From: Clostridia bacterium
GTDB taxonomy: Bacteria > Bacillota > Clostridia > Oscillospirales > Acutalibacteraceae
NCBI GenBank assembly: GCA_017452785.1
Contig: JAFTLT010000006.1
Span: forward strand, 32,253 to 96,252
Direction of reading: 5' to 3'
DNA: 64,000 nt
A program made the translations under genes and the position numbers. Positions within the stretch are counted from its first letter, which is position 1; every line of letters begins with the position of its first letter. Below, piece by piece: positions 17,175 to 25,188 of this stretch. The notes below the pieces were generated by a model. It was not told where the DNA came from. It worked only from the letters and a program-made list of their open reading frames with translations, and searched no databases.

Positions 17175-17192
17175 GTATTAGTTGACTAATAC
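17175..17192. promoter_or_regulatory. Candidate GntR operator, promoter-proximal
   Basis: A perfect palindrome GTATTAG-TTGA-CTAATAC lies between the -10 box and the regulator start, where a bound repressor would block transcription. Its arms share TATTA with the second palindrome. Confidence 0.65.
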
Positions 17193-17199
17193 GGTTTAC

Positions 17200-17225
17200 A
17201 ACTGTATTATACATATAATACAGTT
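17200..17225. promoter_or_regulatory. Candidate GntR operator overlapping the -10 box
   Basis: A perfect 11-base-pair palindrome, AACTGTATTAT with ATAATACAGTT around ACAT, covers the -10 hexamer and most of the spacer of the operon promoter. Confidence 0.7.
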
Positions 17226-17234
17226 CATTGTCAA
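17206..17234 (-). promoter_or_regulatory. Exact-consensus SigA promoter of the GntR-ABC operon
   Basis: On the minus strand TTGACA (17229-17234), 17 bases, and TATAAT (17206-17211) match the consensus exactly. The unregulated promoter should be strong, so control must come from the overlapping palindromes. Confidence 0.8.
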
Positions 17235-17242
17235 TAGTTTTT

Positions 17243-17280
17243 CAAAAAAAATAAAGAACACCCTTTAACGGATGTCCTTT
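17243..17280 (-). terminator. Terminator after aspS
   Basis: The stem AAAGGACATCC/GGGTGTTCTTT (one mismatch) is followed by an A-then-T8 run on the minus strand. Confidence 0.8.
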
Positions 17281-17309
17281 ATGGAAAGAAATGTATTTAC
17301 GAAAAGAAT

Positions 17310-19094
17310 TTATTCATCTTTAGCCACAACACCAATGCCAAGCATTTCAAGCTGATCATTGTCAACAAGAGCAGGGCATTCTGTCATGGGCTCGCTTGCA
17401 TTCTGAACCTTGGGGAATGCAATGCAGTCACGCAGTGTTTCAAGGCGAAGCATCTGCATAATAAGTCTGTCAAGACCAAGACCGATACCGCCGTGAGGAG
17501 GTGCACCGAATCTGAATGCATCTGTGAGGAAGCCGAACTTCTCGTGTGCTTCTTCATCGCTGAGACCGAGAAGATTGAAAATTCTCTTCTGAAGGTCGGG
17601 GTTAGTGATTCTGATTGAACCGCTTGCAAGCTCAATGCCGTTGAGCACAAGGTCATAGGCGTTAGCTCTGACCTTAGCCTTATCTGTTTCAAGATATTCA
17701 AGGCACTCTTCAAGAGGAGCTGTGAACGGATGATGCATTGCAACAAACTGCTGAAGCTCTTCGTCCCAATCGAAGAAGGGGAACTCAACAACCCAGAGAA
17801 GGTTATATTTATCCTGAGGAATAATGTCAAGCTTCTTTGCAACAGTCTGTCTGAGAGCACCCAGTACGCTGAGAACTGTATTGGTTTTGTCAGCAACAAT
17901 AAGGATAACGTCACCGTTTTCAGCACCGCACTTAGCCATAATAGCTTTCATTTCATCCTCTGTCATAAACTTAGCAAATGATGAAGCAACTGTGCCGTCT
18001 TCGCCTATTCTTGCCCATGCAAGACCCTTTGCACCGATACCTCTTACAAATTCTGTGAGCTTGTCAACTTCTTTTCTTGTCAGAGTGCTGAATGCATTCT
18101 TAGCTGTGATAGCTGAAACTCTGCCGCCGTTTTCAATAGCACCTGTGAATACACCGAAGCCACAGTCCTTTACTTCTTCGCTAAGGTCTGTGATTTCCAT
18201 AGCATATCTTGTGTCAGGCTTGTCTGAGCCGTAACGCTCCATAGCCTCTTTATATGTGAGTCTGGGAAGAGGTGTTTCGATATCAACACCGAGAGCTTCC
18301 TTAAACACTCTCTTCATAAAGCCTTCGATAAGGCCGAGAATATCTTCCATTTCGATGAAGCTCATTTCAATATCTATCTGTGTGAATTCAGGCTGACGGT
18401 CTGCACGGAGGTCTTCATCACGGAAGCAACGTGCAATCTGCATATATCTATCGAAGCCTGCAACCATTGAGAGCTGCTTATAAAGCTGAGGTGACTGAGG
18501 CAGAGCATAGAATGAGCCCTTGTGAATTCTTGAGGGCACAAGGAAGTCACGAGCACCTTCGGGAGTTGATTTAACGAGAATGGGAGTTTCAATCTCAATA
18601 AAGCCGTTATCATCGAAGTAGTCACGGATAATCTTTGTGATTCTGTGGCGCATAAGAATATTCTTTTGAAGGTCAGGGCGGCGAAGGTCAAGATAACGGT
18701 ACTTAAGTCTCGTCAGCTCTGAAGTCTGGCAATTTTCCACAATCTCAAAGGGAGGTGTTTCACTCTTGCCGAGCACACGAAGGTCTGTGACGAAAATTTC
18801 AACCTCACCTGTGGGAATTTCCATATTCTTTGAGCTTCTCTCTCTTACGGTACCCTTAGCCATGAGGACATATTCGCTTCTGACTGTGAAAGCCTTGTCG
18901 AAAACTTCCTTTGCTGTTGTGTCGTCAAATGCAAGCTGAACTATACCTGTTCTGTCACGAAGGTCAACGAAGATAAGAGCACCAAGGTCTCTTTGTCTCT
19001 GCACCCAACCTGCTACAACAACCTCTCTGCCGCAATCCTTAGCTGTGAAGTTGCCGCAGTAATCTGTTCTTTTAAGTCCTGTCATAAAATCCAT
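17310..19094 (-). CDS. aspS: Aspartyl-tRNA synthetase
   Basis: 594 residues, the normal bacterial length. An N-terminal OB anticodon-binding domain (VAGWVQRQRDLGALIFVDLRDR) comes first. Class II motif 1 follows, then motif 2 in FRDEDLRADRQPEFTQIDIEMSF, a bacterial GAD insertion, and motif 3 in GIGLGLDRLIM. It charges tRNA-Asp in the cytoplasm. It starts 17 bases after hisS and shares its T-box leader. The T-box specifier reads an aspartate codon, so this gene is the one whose substrate is sensed. Confidence 0.97.
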   Translation of the reverse strand: MDFMTGLKRTDYCGNFTAKDCGREVVVAGWVQRQRDLGALIFVDLRDRTGIVQLAFDDTTAKEVFDKAFTVRSEYVLMAKGTVRERSSKNMEIPTGEVEIFVTDLRVLGKSETPPFEIVENCQTSELTRLKYRYLDLRRPDLQKNILMRHRITKIIRDYFDDNGFIEIETPILVKSTPEGARDFLVPSRIHKGSFYALPQSPQLYKQLSMVAGFDRYMQIARCFRDEDLRADRQPEFTQIDIEMSFIEMEDILGLIEGFMKRVFKEALGVDIETPLPRLTYKEAMERYGSDKPDTRYAMEITDLSEEVKDCGFGVFTGAIENGGRVSAITAKNAFSTLTRKEVDKLTEFVRGIGAKGLAWARIGEDGTVASSFAKFMTEDEMKAIMAKCGAENGDVILIVADKTNTVLSVLGALRQTVAKKLDIIPQDKYNLLWVVEFPFFDWDEELQQFVAMHHPFTAPLEECLEYLETDKAKVRANAYDLVLNGIELASGSIRITNPDLQKRIFNLLGLSDEEAHEKFGFLTDAFRFGAPPHGGIGLGLDRLIMQMLRLETLRDCIAFPKVQNASEPMTECPALVDNDQLEMLGIGVVAKDE

Positions 19095-19111
19095 AACTGT
19101 ATATTCCTTTC

Positions 19112-20434
19112 TTACATAAGTGTTGATATGTCAAGTCCTTCAACCTCAAAGCCCTTAAGGGAATCGTTGATTGAAAGTCTCATAATTTCTTCTGCAATAT
19201 CATCAATATTCATTTCAGTTTCGCTGCCGTCTTCCATATTCTTGACCTTAGCTACACCTGCTTCAATTTCGCTGTCGCCGAGAACAACCGTATAAGCTGC
19301 GCCGATTTTGTTTGCGTACTTCATCTGTGCCTTGACACTTCTGCCAACAATATCAAACTGAGCATGCATGCCGTTACCTCTGACATCAGATGCAATCTGT
19401 GAAGCCTTAAGAGTTGCACCTTCACCCATTGATGCGATATAGAGGTCGCATTTAGCTTCGGGCGGGAACTCAATTCCCTGTGCCTGCATTAAGAGAAGCA
19501 GTCTTTCCATACCCATTGCAAAGCCTAATGCAGGAGTGTGGTTGCCACCGATTTCCTCGACAAGACCGTCATATCTGCCGCCACCGCAAACGGTACCCTG
19601 AGCACCGATTTCAGTTGAAACGAACTCAAACACTGTCTTGGTGTAATAATCGAGACCTCTTACAATTGAGGGGTTAACCTCGTAGGGAATATTCATTGCA
19701 TCGAGGTACTGCTGAACCTTCTGGAAGTGGTCGTGACACTCGTCACAGAGATAGTCTGTCACCTTCGGTGCGTCCTTGGCGATTTCTGAGCAGACAGGGC
19801 TCTTGCAGTCGAGAATTCTCATGGGGTTTCTCTCAAGTCTGCCAAGACAGGTGCCGCAAAGCTCGTCCTTTTTGCTCTCGAAGTATTCCTGAAGTGCCTT
19901 GTGATAGTTCTTTCTGCATTCGGGACAGCCGATGGAGTTAATCTGAATCTTGAGATTCTTCACATCAAGGAATGCGAAGATATCGTTTACAAGTGAGATA
20001 AGCTCCGCATCAGCAGCAGGTGAAGCAGTGCCGAAGCACTCACAGCCGAACTGATGGAACTCTCTGAGTCTGCCTGCCTGAGGCTTTTCATAGCGGTAAC
20101 AGGAGATGAGGTAGCAAACCTTCTGAGGCTGAGCCTCATTGAAAAGACCGTGCTCAATATATGAACGCACAACACCTGCAGTGCCTTCGGGGCGAAGTGT
20201 GATTGAACGGCCGCCCTTATCCTCAAAGGTATACATTTCCTTCTGAACAACGTCGGTGGTATCACCTACACCTCTCTGGAAAAGCTCCGTGTGCTCAAAA
20301 ACTGGCACTCTTATCTCTTTGTAGCCGTAATTTTTTGCAATTTCGAGAACTGACTGTTCAACGAACTGAATCTTGTAGCTCTCTGAGGGCAGCGTATCCT
20401 GTGTGCCCTTGATTGATTTTGTAACTAATGCCAT
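19112..20434 (-). CDS. hisS: Histidyl-tRNA synthetase
   Basis: 440 residues. Class II motif 1 lies around VFEHTELFQRGVGDTTDVVQKEMY, motif 2 in CYRYEKPQAGRLREFHQFGCE, the histidine-binding motif in VRGLDYYTKTVFEF, and motif 3 in ALGFAMGMERLL. A C-terminal anticodon-binding domain follows. An insertion with cysteines (CPECRK, CGTC, CSEI, CDECH) is visible at about 170-235, as in clostridial HisRS. A GGAGG site lies 7 bases before the ATG. The T-box is about 600 bases upstream, with a DUF2695 gene and repeats in between, so read-through across that insert is required for control. Confidence 0.97.
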   Translation of the reverse strand: MALVTKSIKGTQDTLPSESYKIQFVEQSVLEIAKNYGYKEIRVPVFEHTELFQRGVGDTTDVVQKEMYTFEDKGGRSITLRPEGTAGVVRSYIEHGLFNEAQPQKVCYLISCYRYEKPQAGRLREFHQFGCECFGTASPAADAELISLVNDIFAFLDVKNLKIQINSIGCPECRKNYHKALQEYFESKKDELCGTCLGRLERNPMRILDCKSPVCSEIAKDAPKVTDYLCDECHDHFQKVQQYLDAMNIPYEVNPSIVRGLDYYTKTVFEFVSTEIGAQGTVCGGGRYDGLVEEIGGNHTPALGFAMGMERLLLLMQAQGIEFPPEAKCDLYIASMGEGATLKASQIASDVRGNGMHAQFDIVGRSVKAQMKYANKIGAAYTVVLGDSEIEAGVAKVKNMEDGSETEMNIDDIAEEIMRLSINDSLKGFEVEGLDISTLM

Positions 20435-20479
20435 TATTTATCCTCCATAGTAGTAATATATAAATTGAATAATCTGCGT

Positions 20480-20540
20480 CTTTTGGTTACTTTTGGGCGC
20501 TAGCAAAAGTAACGCCCCGCGGCGAGCGTGGATAAAAAAG
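20480..20540. repeat. Short REP-like repeat near hisS
   Basis: The block holds GGTTACTTTTG, GGCGCTAGC and CAAAAGTAAC as an inverted pair, followed by GC-rich GCCCCGCGGCG. A related word (CAAAAGTAATGC, then GC-rich arms) occurs at about 31960-32050. This points to a dispersed repeat family. Its composition differs sharply from its neighbours. Confidence 0.5.
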
Positions 20541-20549
20541 TTGATTTCA

Positions 20550-20840
20550 TCAAACTATGTCATATTCTTCATAGCAATTTGACAAAACTTCACAGTCACA
20601 ATAGCCACCCATTTCTTCGATTTCTTCAATAGCACTTTCTATTTTTTCGGGAACTAAATTTTCTTTAAGCCACTGTTTCGTATAACGCAATGTATCATCA
20701 CAAGGATTATCATCTAATTGTGTTTCTAAATATTGAAACAAATCTTCTGCATTTGTTTTACTGAGATTGTACTTATTTTCTTTCTGGGTTTTCCATTCTT
20801 TCATCAAAAATTTCTTTTCTTCTTTTGATAAGTCTGCCAT
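20550..20840 (-). CDS. DUF2695 family protein
   Basis: 96 residues, charged and helical. The C-terminal signature is MGGYCDCEVLSNC, preceded by LRYTKQWLKEN, which matches DUF2695, a family of unknown function. Its A/T-rich codon use and location between the hisS T-box and hisS itself suggest it arrived as an insertion: dispersed repeats lie on both sides. It would be transcribed from the T-box promoter when read-through occurs. AGGTCAATT before the ATG is a weak ribosome site. Confidence 0.75.
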   Translation of the reverse strand: MADLSKEEKKFLMKEWKTQKENKYNLSKTNAEDLFQYLETQLDDNPCDDTLRYTKQWLKENLVPEKIESAIEEIEEMGGYCDCEVLSNCYEEYDIV

Positions 20841-20865
20841 AATTGACCTCCGTCATCCTCTATCG

Positions 20866-20945
20866 CCCTCGCCGGGCAGGCATTACTTTTTTGTTGACCC
20901 CTCTGTCACTTCGTGACATCTCCCCTTTCAGGGGCGACAAGACGT
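20866..20945. repeat. GC-rich dispersed repeat with small hairpins
   Basis: It contains GCCCTCGCCGGGC, TGTCACTTCGTGACA and TCCCCTTTCAGGGG, three small hairpins packed together. Such elements are common between genes in Clostridia. This one marks the upstream border of the DUF2695 insert. AATTCTGCACTCTGCATTCTGCATT-type sequence follows at 20999-21031. Confidence 0.55.
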
Positions 20946-21032
20946 AATCAAAAGAACTTTGCTTCCTCGGCGGGAAAAACCTTCCCTCCTCAACGGGATT
21001 TCCCCGCAATTCTGCACTCTGCATTCTGCATT

Positions 21033-21262
21033 AAAAAAGCTTCATCCACAATGCCTGCCGCATTGGGGATGAAGCTTTGCTCCACGGTACCACCCCGATT
21101 GAACGCATAATGTGCGCTCCACTCGATGCCTTAACGCGGCAAACGGACCTTTCGGTCAGCTCAGGAATGTCTTCGCATCTCCCCTGCACAAGCACTTCCA
21201 GCCTAAGGTGCTTTTCTCTGTAGTGTGGTGGAAAGGTTACTCTTTTCCGTCATAGCTTTTAG
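21033..21262 (-). promoter_or_regulatory. T-box leader of hisS-aspS, Asp (GAC) specifier
   Basis: On the minus strand a stem I region (GCTGGAAG, then GAAGAC-ATTCCTGAGC) is followed by the conserved T-box core GGGTGGTACCGTGG (about 21082-21098). A terminator follows (AAAGCTTCATCC paired with GGATGAAGCTTTTTT, ending near 21033). In T-boxes the specifier normally follows GAA and precedes A(C/T)TCCTGAGC, which makes it GAC at 21169-21171, an aspartate codon. Uncharged tRNA-Asp would stabilise the antiterminator and allow hisS-aspS expression. A CAT (His) triplet overlaps it two bases later, so dual reading is not excluded. Confidence 0.88.
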
Positions 21263-21281
21263 GTTATTTATTCTTTTCGGC

Positions 21282-21683
21282 TCAGCCGTTTCTTACAATT
21301 TCACGCCAATCAAGGTCGCCTCTTTCAAGAGCGTGGATAAGAGCCTCAGCCGTTGCAATGTTTGTTGCCACGGGAATGTTGTGAACATCGCAAAGTCTTA
21401 AAAGGCTTGCTTCGTTAGGCTCATCCTTTCTTGCTGTGATAGGGTCTCTGAAAAGCAGAAGTAAATCGATTTCATTGCAGGCAATTCTTGCAGAAATCTG
21501 TTCCTCACCGCCCTGATAGCCGCAAAGAAACTTTGTAATTTCCAGACCTGTTGCTTCGCTTACTATCTTACCTGTTGTACCCGTTGCGCAAAGGGTATGC
21601 TTGCTGAGAGTGCCGCAGTATGCTATGCAAAACTGTGTCATTAACTCTTTTTTTGCGTCGTGTGCAATAAGTGCAATGTTCAA
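21282..21683 (-). CDS. mgsA: Methylglyoxal synthase-like protein, catalytic residues altered
   Basis: 133 residues from a TTG start at 21683, fixed by AAAGGTGG upstream; it then opens MNIALIAHDAKK. The fold signature matches methylglyoxal synthase: AHD at 7-9, ATGTTG at 33-38 for phosphate binding, then NIPVATNIATAEALI. Several residues needed by the E. coli enzyme differ by my alignment: GGD becomes GGE (E60), and the HDPD motif reads D87-E88-P89-N90. The usual reaction is dihydroxyacetone phosphate to methylglyoxal. This protein may be inactive, altered or regulatory. It is the last gene of the mre-min operon, its common place in Firmicutes. Confidence 0.75.
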   Translation of the reverse strand: MNIALIAHDAKKELMTQFCIAYCGTLSKHTLCATGTTGKIVSEATGLEITKFLCGYQGGEEQISARIACNEIDLLLLFRDPITARKDEPNEASLLRLCDVHNIPVATNIATAEALIHALERGDLDWREIVRNG

Positions 21684-21792
21684 AATCACATCCACCTTTC
21701 TATCGTTATTCAATAATATAATAACAAAAAAAATGTCACAATGCAATAGATTTCGTGAAAAAATAACATAAAAATGTATTTTTATTCGTCTA

Positions 21793-22509
21793 TTATACCT
21801 TCAGCGCAGCAGATTTGCCACCTATTCTTTTTGCGATATTAGTCAGTGCCTTATATGACACCTGACCCTTTTTATAAATACTTCTTCCCATAGAGCCGAG
21901 TCTTATTTTCGGGTCTTCCGGTACTATGCCTATTAACTGAATCTGTGTTTGGTCAATAACTGAGTCGAAGTTAAGAAGTCTGCCCTTGACTATATCTTTT
22001 TTAGAGACTCTGTTTATAACGAGTCTTATATTGTCAACACCCTGTTTTTCTATCTCTCTGCCTGCAGTGCAAGCACTTCTGACGCAAACAAGGTCAGGTG
22101 TTGAAACAACGATTGCTCTGTCTGCAACAGTCACTGCAAGATGAAGTCCCCTGTCAATGCCTGCAGGTGCATCGAGCAAAATATAGTCATAATCCTGCTC
22201 ATACTTTTTTATCAGCCATGTCATTGAATAATCGCTTATATTATCATAGCTTTCAGGGCAAGTGATAACACTGAGTCCTTCATTTTCATAAACAGCCTGC
22301 TGTGCATCGCATCTGCCGAAAATGACATCACCGAAATTATATACCATTCTTTCAGTCACACCCATAAGAAGGTCGAGACTTCTCAGACAGTCACAATCTA
22401 TTAAAAGCACTTTGTTTCCCATTGTGCTCAGAGCCTTGCCGAGTCCCACACAAATTGATGTTTTTCCCACGCCACCCTTGCCGGAGGCTATAACAATTTT
22501 TTATGCCAT
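21793..22509 (-). CDS. minD: Septum-site ATPase MinD, with a stop at codon 3
   Basis: From the P-loop on this is a normal MinD: GKGGVGKTS, a switch region LIDCD, LDAPAGIDRGL, then VINRV and PEDPKIRLGS. About 239 residues are expected. The problem is the start. The ATG at 22509, well placed 7 bases after GAGGGG, is followed by GCA and then TAA, in frame with the P-loop. Without the TAA it would read M-A-x-K-I-V-I-A-S-G-K-G-G-V. Translation might begin at the ATT at 22497, at a GTG at 22470 (which would cut off most of the P-loop), or the gene may be damaged or the base misread. The C-terminal amphipathic membrane-targeting helix is basic (ALTNIAKRIGG). No minC or minE is adjacent. Confidence 0.75.
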
Positions 22510-22529
22510 ATATTTTCCCCTCTTTACAT

Positions 22530-24560
22530 TTACTTAAGCAGGCTGCTTTCGCTCTGCAGATTTTCCTGAGTGTCTTTTTCTGCAAAATACTGCTCTAAAA
22601 TTGCTGAAGCTATAGGTGCTGTTGAACCACCGCTGCCTGCACCCTCAACTGCAACGCAAACTGCTATCTCAGGCTTTTCATAAGGTGCAAAGGCGATAAT
22701 AAAGCCGTTATAGGTTTCTATCATGCTGCCACCAACTCGCTTTGCAACTGTTGTGGTACCAGTTTTTGCCGCAACCTTACAGGGTACATTATTAAAACGT
22801 GCATAGCTTTCAGTACCGACAAGAAGCATACCTCTGTGCACAAGATCCCAGTTTTCATCTGAGAAGTTTGCCTTTGAGAGTATCTGACTGCCTGTTTCCA
22901 TAACAGTTTCGGAAAGATCAGCACTTTTGACGCTCTTTATAACATGAGTTTTATAGCGTGTGCCTCTGTTTGCAATAGTTGAGGCATAAGCGCAAAGCTG
23001 AACGGGAGTGAACTGGTTGTCACCGTGACCGATGCCTGCCTGAATTGTAAGACCGGGAGTCCACATAACGCCGTTCTGTGTTCTGTGCTCAACGCTGTCA
23101 ACTGTGCCCTCACTTTCTGTGAGCTCTATACCTGTAGGTTCGCCAAGACCAAACATTGCAAAATAGTTGTTGAGCTTTTCTATGCCTAAAAGTCTTGAGG
23201 TTTCATAGAAGAAAATATTGCAGGAATTAAAAAGAGCCTTTACAACATTCTGATAGCCGTGAACATCTGTGCAGCCCGGCTGATAGTCCTGATAATATCT
23301 GTAGGTACCCGTGCAGACAACGCCTGTGTCGCCTGAAATCACACCTTCTTCAAGACCTGCCATTGCAACCGCAGGCTTAATGGTTGAACCCGGTGTATAG
23401 GTACTGCGAAGAGCTCTGTTCCATAAGGGTTTTCTTTCATCCTTAACCAGCTTATCATAGTTATCCTGATAAGTTGAGTTGTCATAGGTGGGATAGGAAG
23501 CCATTGCCAGCACTTCATTGCTGTTTGTATCCATAACAACCACTGAACCCGAAAGGCGGTAGCTTCTCTTGGTTGATTCCTGCAGCTTTGCAATGCCGTC
23601 TTTAAGAGCATCCTGAGCCACCTTTTGCAGATCTCTGCTTATTGTGAGGATAACTGTATCACCCTGCACGGGTTTTAAGGTGTATTGCTCTGTTTTATTG
23701 CCGTCGGCATCTGTTGTTATTGTCTTTTCGCCGTTTGTGCCACGAAGATAGCTTTCCATAGCCAGCTCAATGCCGCTTTTGCCTATAACATCATTGATGG
23801 TGTAGCCTTCTTCTTTTTTAGCTTCATATTCCTCTTCGCTGACATTGGCAACTATGCCGAGAATGTGAGGAGCCAATGTGCCGTCATAATATTCTCTTTC
23901 ACTTGTAACCTGCACATCAACGCCGGGAAAATGGTCGCTTCTCTCTTTAACAGCTGACACAAGCTCACTTGAAACATCTGATGCAAACTCATAGTTTCTG
24001 CCTGTGTTAAAGCCGTCTTTAACCATGGAATAGTAGACCGAAGCAATGTCTCTGGCATCATTGAGGCTGTAATCGGTGAGCTTATATTTATCACTCAGGG
24101 CATTGAAGCAGTCCTCAACATCGGCATAATAGTTAAGGTCGAGGAACGCCTCGCTCTTAAGATAGGAAACCTCGTTTTCCTTTTCAGTGTCAAACTTCAG
24201 CTTGCCGCTTTTTGTTATTTTAATGGGGAGCTCATCATTCCACTCAACCTTGTTTTTGTCAAACATTCTGATAAGCTCAATTATAATTTTATTTCTTTCA
24301 GTGTAATCCTTAGGGAAAGCGAGATAGTTGAATATTATTTTATTAACCTGCTTGTTTGTGACTAACGGATAGCCGTTTCTGTCTAAAATTTCACCTCTTA
24401 TGGGTGGTACCGAAACAGTAACAACCGAAACTGCAGAGTCATTATTTCTGTTAGTACCAACCACCTGCACATTAAATAAATGCACAAGAAAAGTGAAAAA
24501 CAACACGCCGATAACCGCAAACACTATCATATTTCTTTTTTTACCTACTTTGCCTGACAT
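22530..24560 (-). CDS. mrdA: Penicillin-binding protein 2 (elongasome transpeptidase)
   Basis: 676 residues. An N-terminal membrane helix (about 11-30), a PBP dimerisation domain (around 50-270; RGEILDRNGYPL) and a transpeptidase domain are visible. The catalytic motifs are S392-T-I-K395, S446-C-N448 and K599-T-G601. It cross-links peptidoglycan during side-wall synthesis together with RodA, MreB, MreC and MreD, and is a class B PBP. It follows mreD by about 50 bases. The length and motif spacing are normal. The RodA partner gene is not in this window. Confidence 0.93.
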   Translation of the reverse strand: MSGKVGKKRNMIVFAVIGVLFFTFLVHLFNVQVVGTNRNNDSAVSVVTVSVPPIRGEILDRNGYPLVTNKQVNKIIFNYLAFPKDYTERNKIIIELIRMFDKNKVEWNDELPIKITKSGKLKFDTEKENEVSYLKSEAFLDLNYYADVEDCFNALSDKYKLTDYSLNDARDIASVYYSMVKDGFNTGRNYEFASDVSSELVSAVKERSDHFPGVDVQVTSEREYYDGTLAPHILGIVANVSEEEYEAKKEEGYTINDVIGKSGIELAMESYLRGTNGEKTITTDADGNKTEQYTLKPVQGDTVILTISRDLQKVAQDALKDGIAKLQESTKRSYRLSGSVVVMDTNSNEVLAMASYPTYDNSTYQDNYDKLVKDERKPLWNRALRSTYTPGSTIKPAVAMAGLEEGVISGDTGVVCTGTYRYYQDYQPGCTDVHGYQNVVKALFNSCNIFFYETSRLLGIEKLNNYFAMFGLGEPTGIELTESEGTVDSVEHRTQNGVMWTPGLTIQAGIGHGDNQFTPVQLCAYASTIANRGTRYKTHVIKSVKSADLSETVMETGSQILSKANFSDENWDLVHRGMLLVGTESYARFNNVPCKVAAKTGTTTVAKRVGGSMIETYNGFIIAFAPYEKPEIAVCVAVEGAGSGGSTAPIASAILEQYFAEKDTQENLQSESSLLK

Positions 24561-24611
24561 AACCTGCAGCTCCTTTCTTAAAAATCATATGGTCATTATA
24601 TAAAACTGTCT

Positions 24612-25157
24612 TTAATTGAACCTTATCCTTTTATCGTCACTCGTAAGCTGCACAATAAGACGCAAAAGATAATAATAGATAAATGTAAACAGTACACTGT
24701 AAAAAGCACTTGGCAGATAAAAGCTCATAAGCACCTGAGAAGCACCCTCATAGCCTTTCACAAGTATAAAAATCATCCAGTACGACACATTAACCGCCAA
24801 GGAAAAAATGCCTGAAATAATAAGTGCTGAAAAAATATTATTGCGCATGAGATAGGTTATTACCGCACCTGATATAAAGCCGGTGATTGCAAGGGCAACA
24901 CTGAAAAAGCCATCGCCTCTTGCACTGGCGGCATCCCACAGCACTCCGCACAGCACACCGAATGCAAGACCGCCCATGCTTCTTTCAAACATGGCAATGC
25001 ACACACAAAGAGGGATAAGCAGCATAGCCTTGGCTGAGAAAAAATCAGGCACAGCTATATCTGTGTGCTGAAATGCCGCAGTCAAAACCGTCAGCAAGAC
25101 AAAAAGAGCTCGTCTGATATAAAGCTTTTTATTATCACCGAATTTCACTCTTTTCAC
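24612..25157 (-). CDS. mreD: Rod shape-determining protein MreD
   Basis: 181 residues with five or six hydrophobic helices, the usual length for MreD. The pattern RRALFVLLTVLTAAFQHTD at the start and FGVLCGVLWDAASARGDGFFSVALAITGF in the middle (with the conserved Gly-Asp-rich loop) fits the family. It is a membrane partner in the elongasome between MreC and PBP2. It lies about 30 bases after mreC on the same transcript. Confidence 0.88.
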   Translation of the reverse strand: MKRVKFGDNKKLYIRRALFVLLTVLTAAFQHTDIAVPDFFSAKAMLLIPLCVCIAMFERSMGGLAFGVLCGVLWDAASARGDGFFSVALAITGFISGAVITYLMRNNIFSALIISGIFSLAVNVSYWMIFILVKGYEGASQVLMSFYLPSAFYSVLFTFIYYYLLRLIVQLTSDDKRIRFN

Positions 25158-25188
25158 CTTCCTTGCTTTTTATCTTTAATTAACTGCC

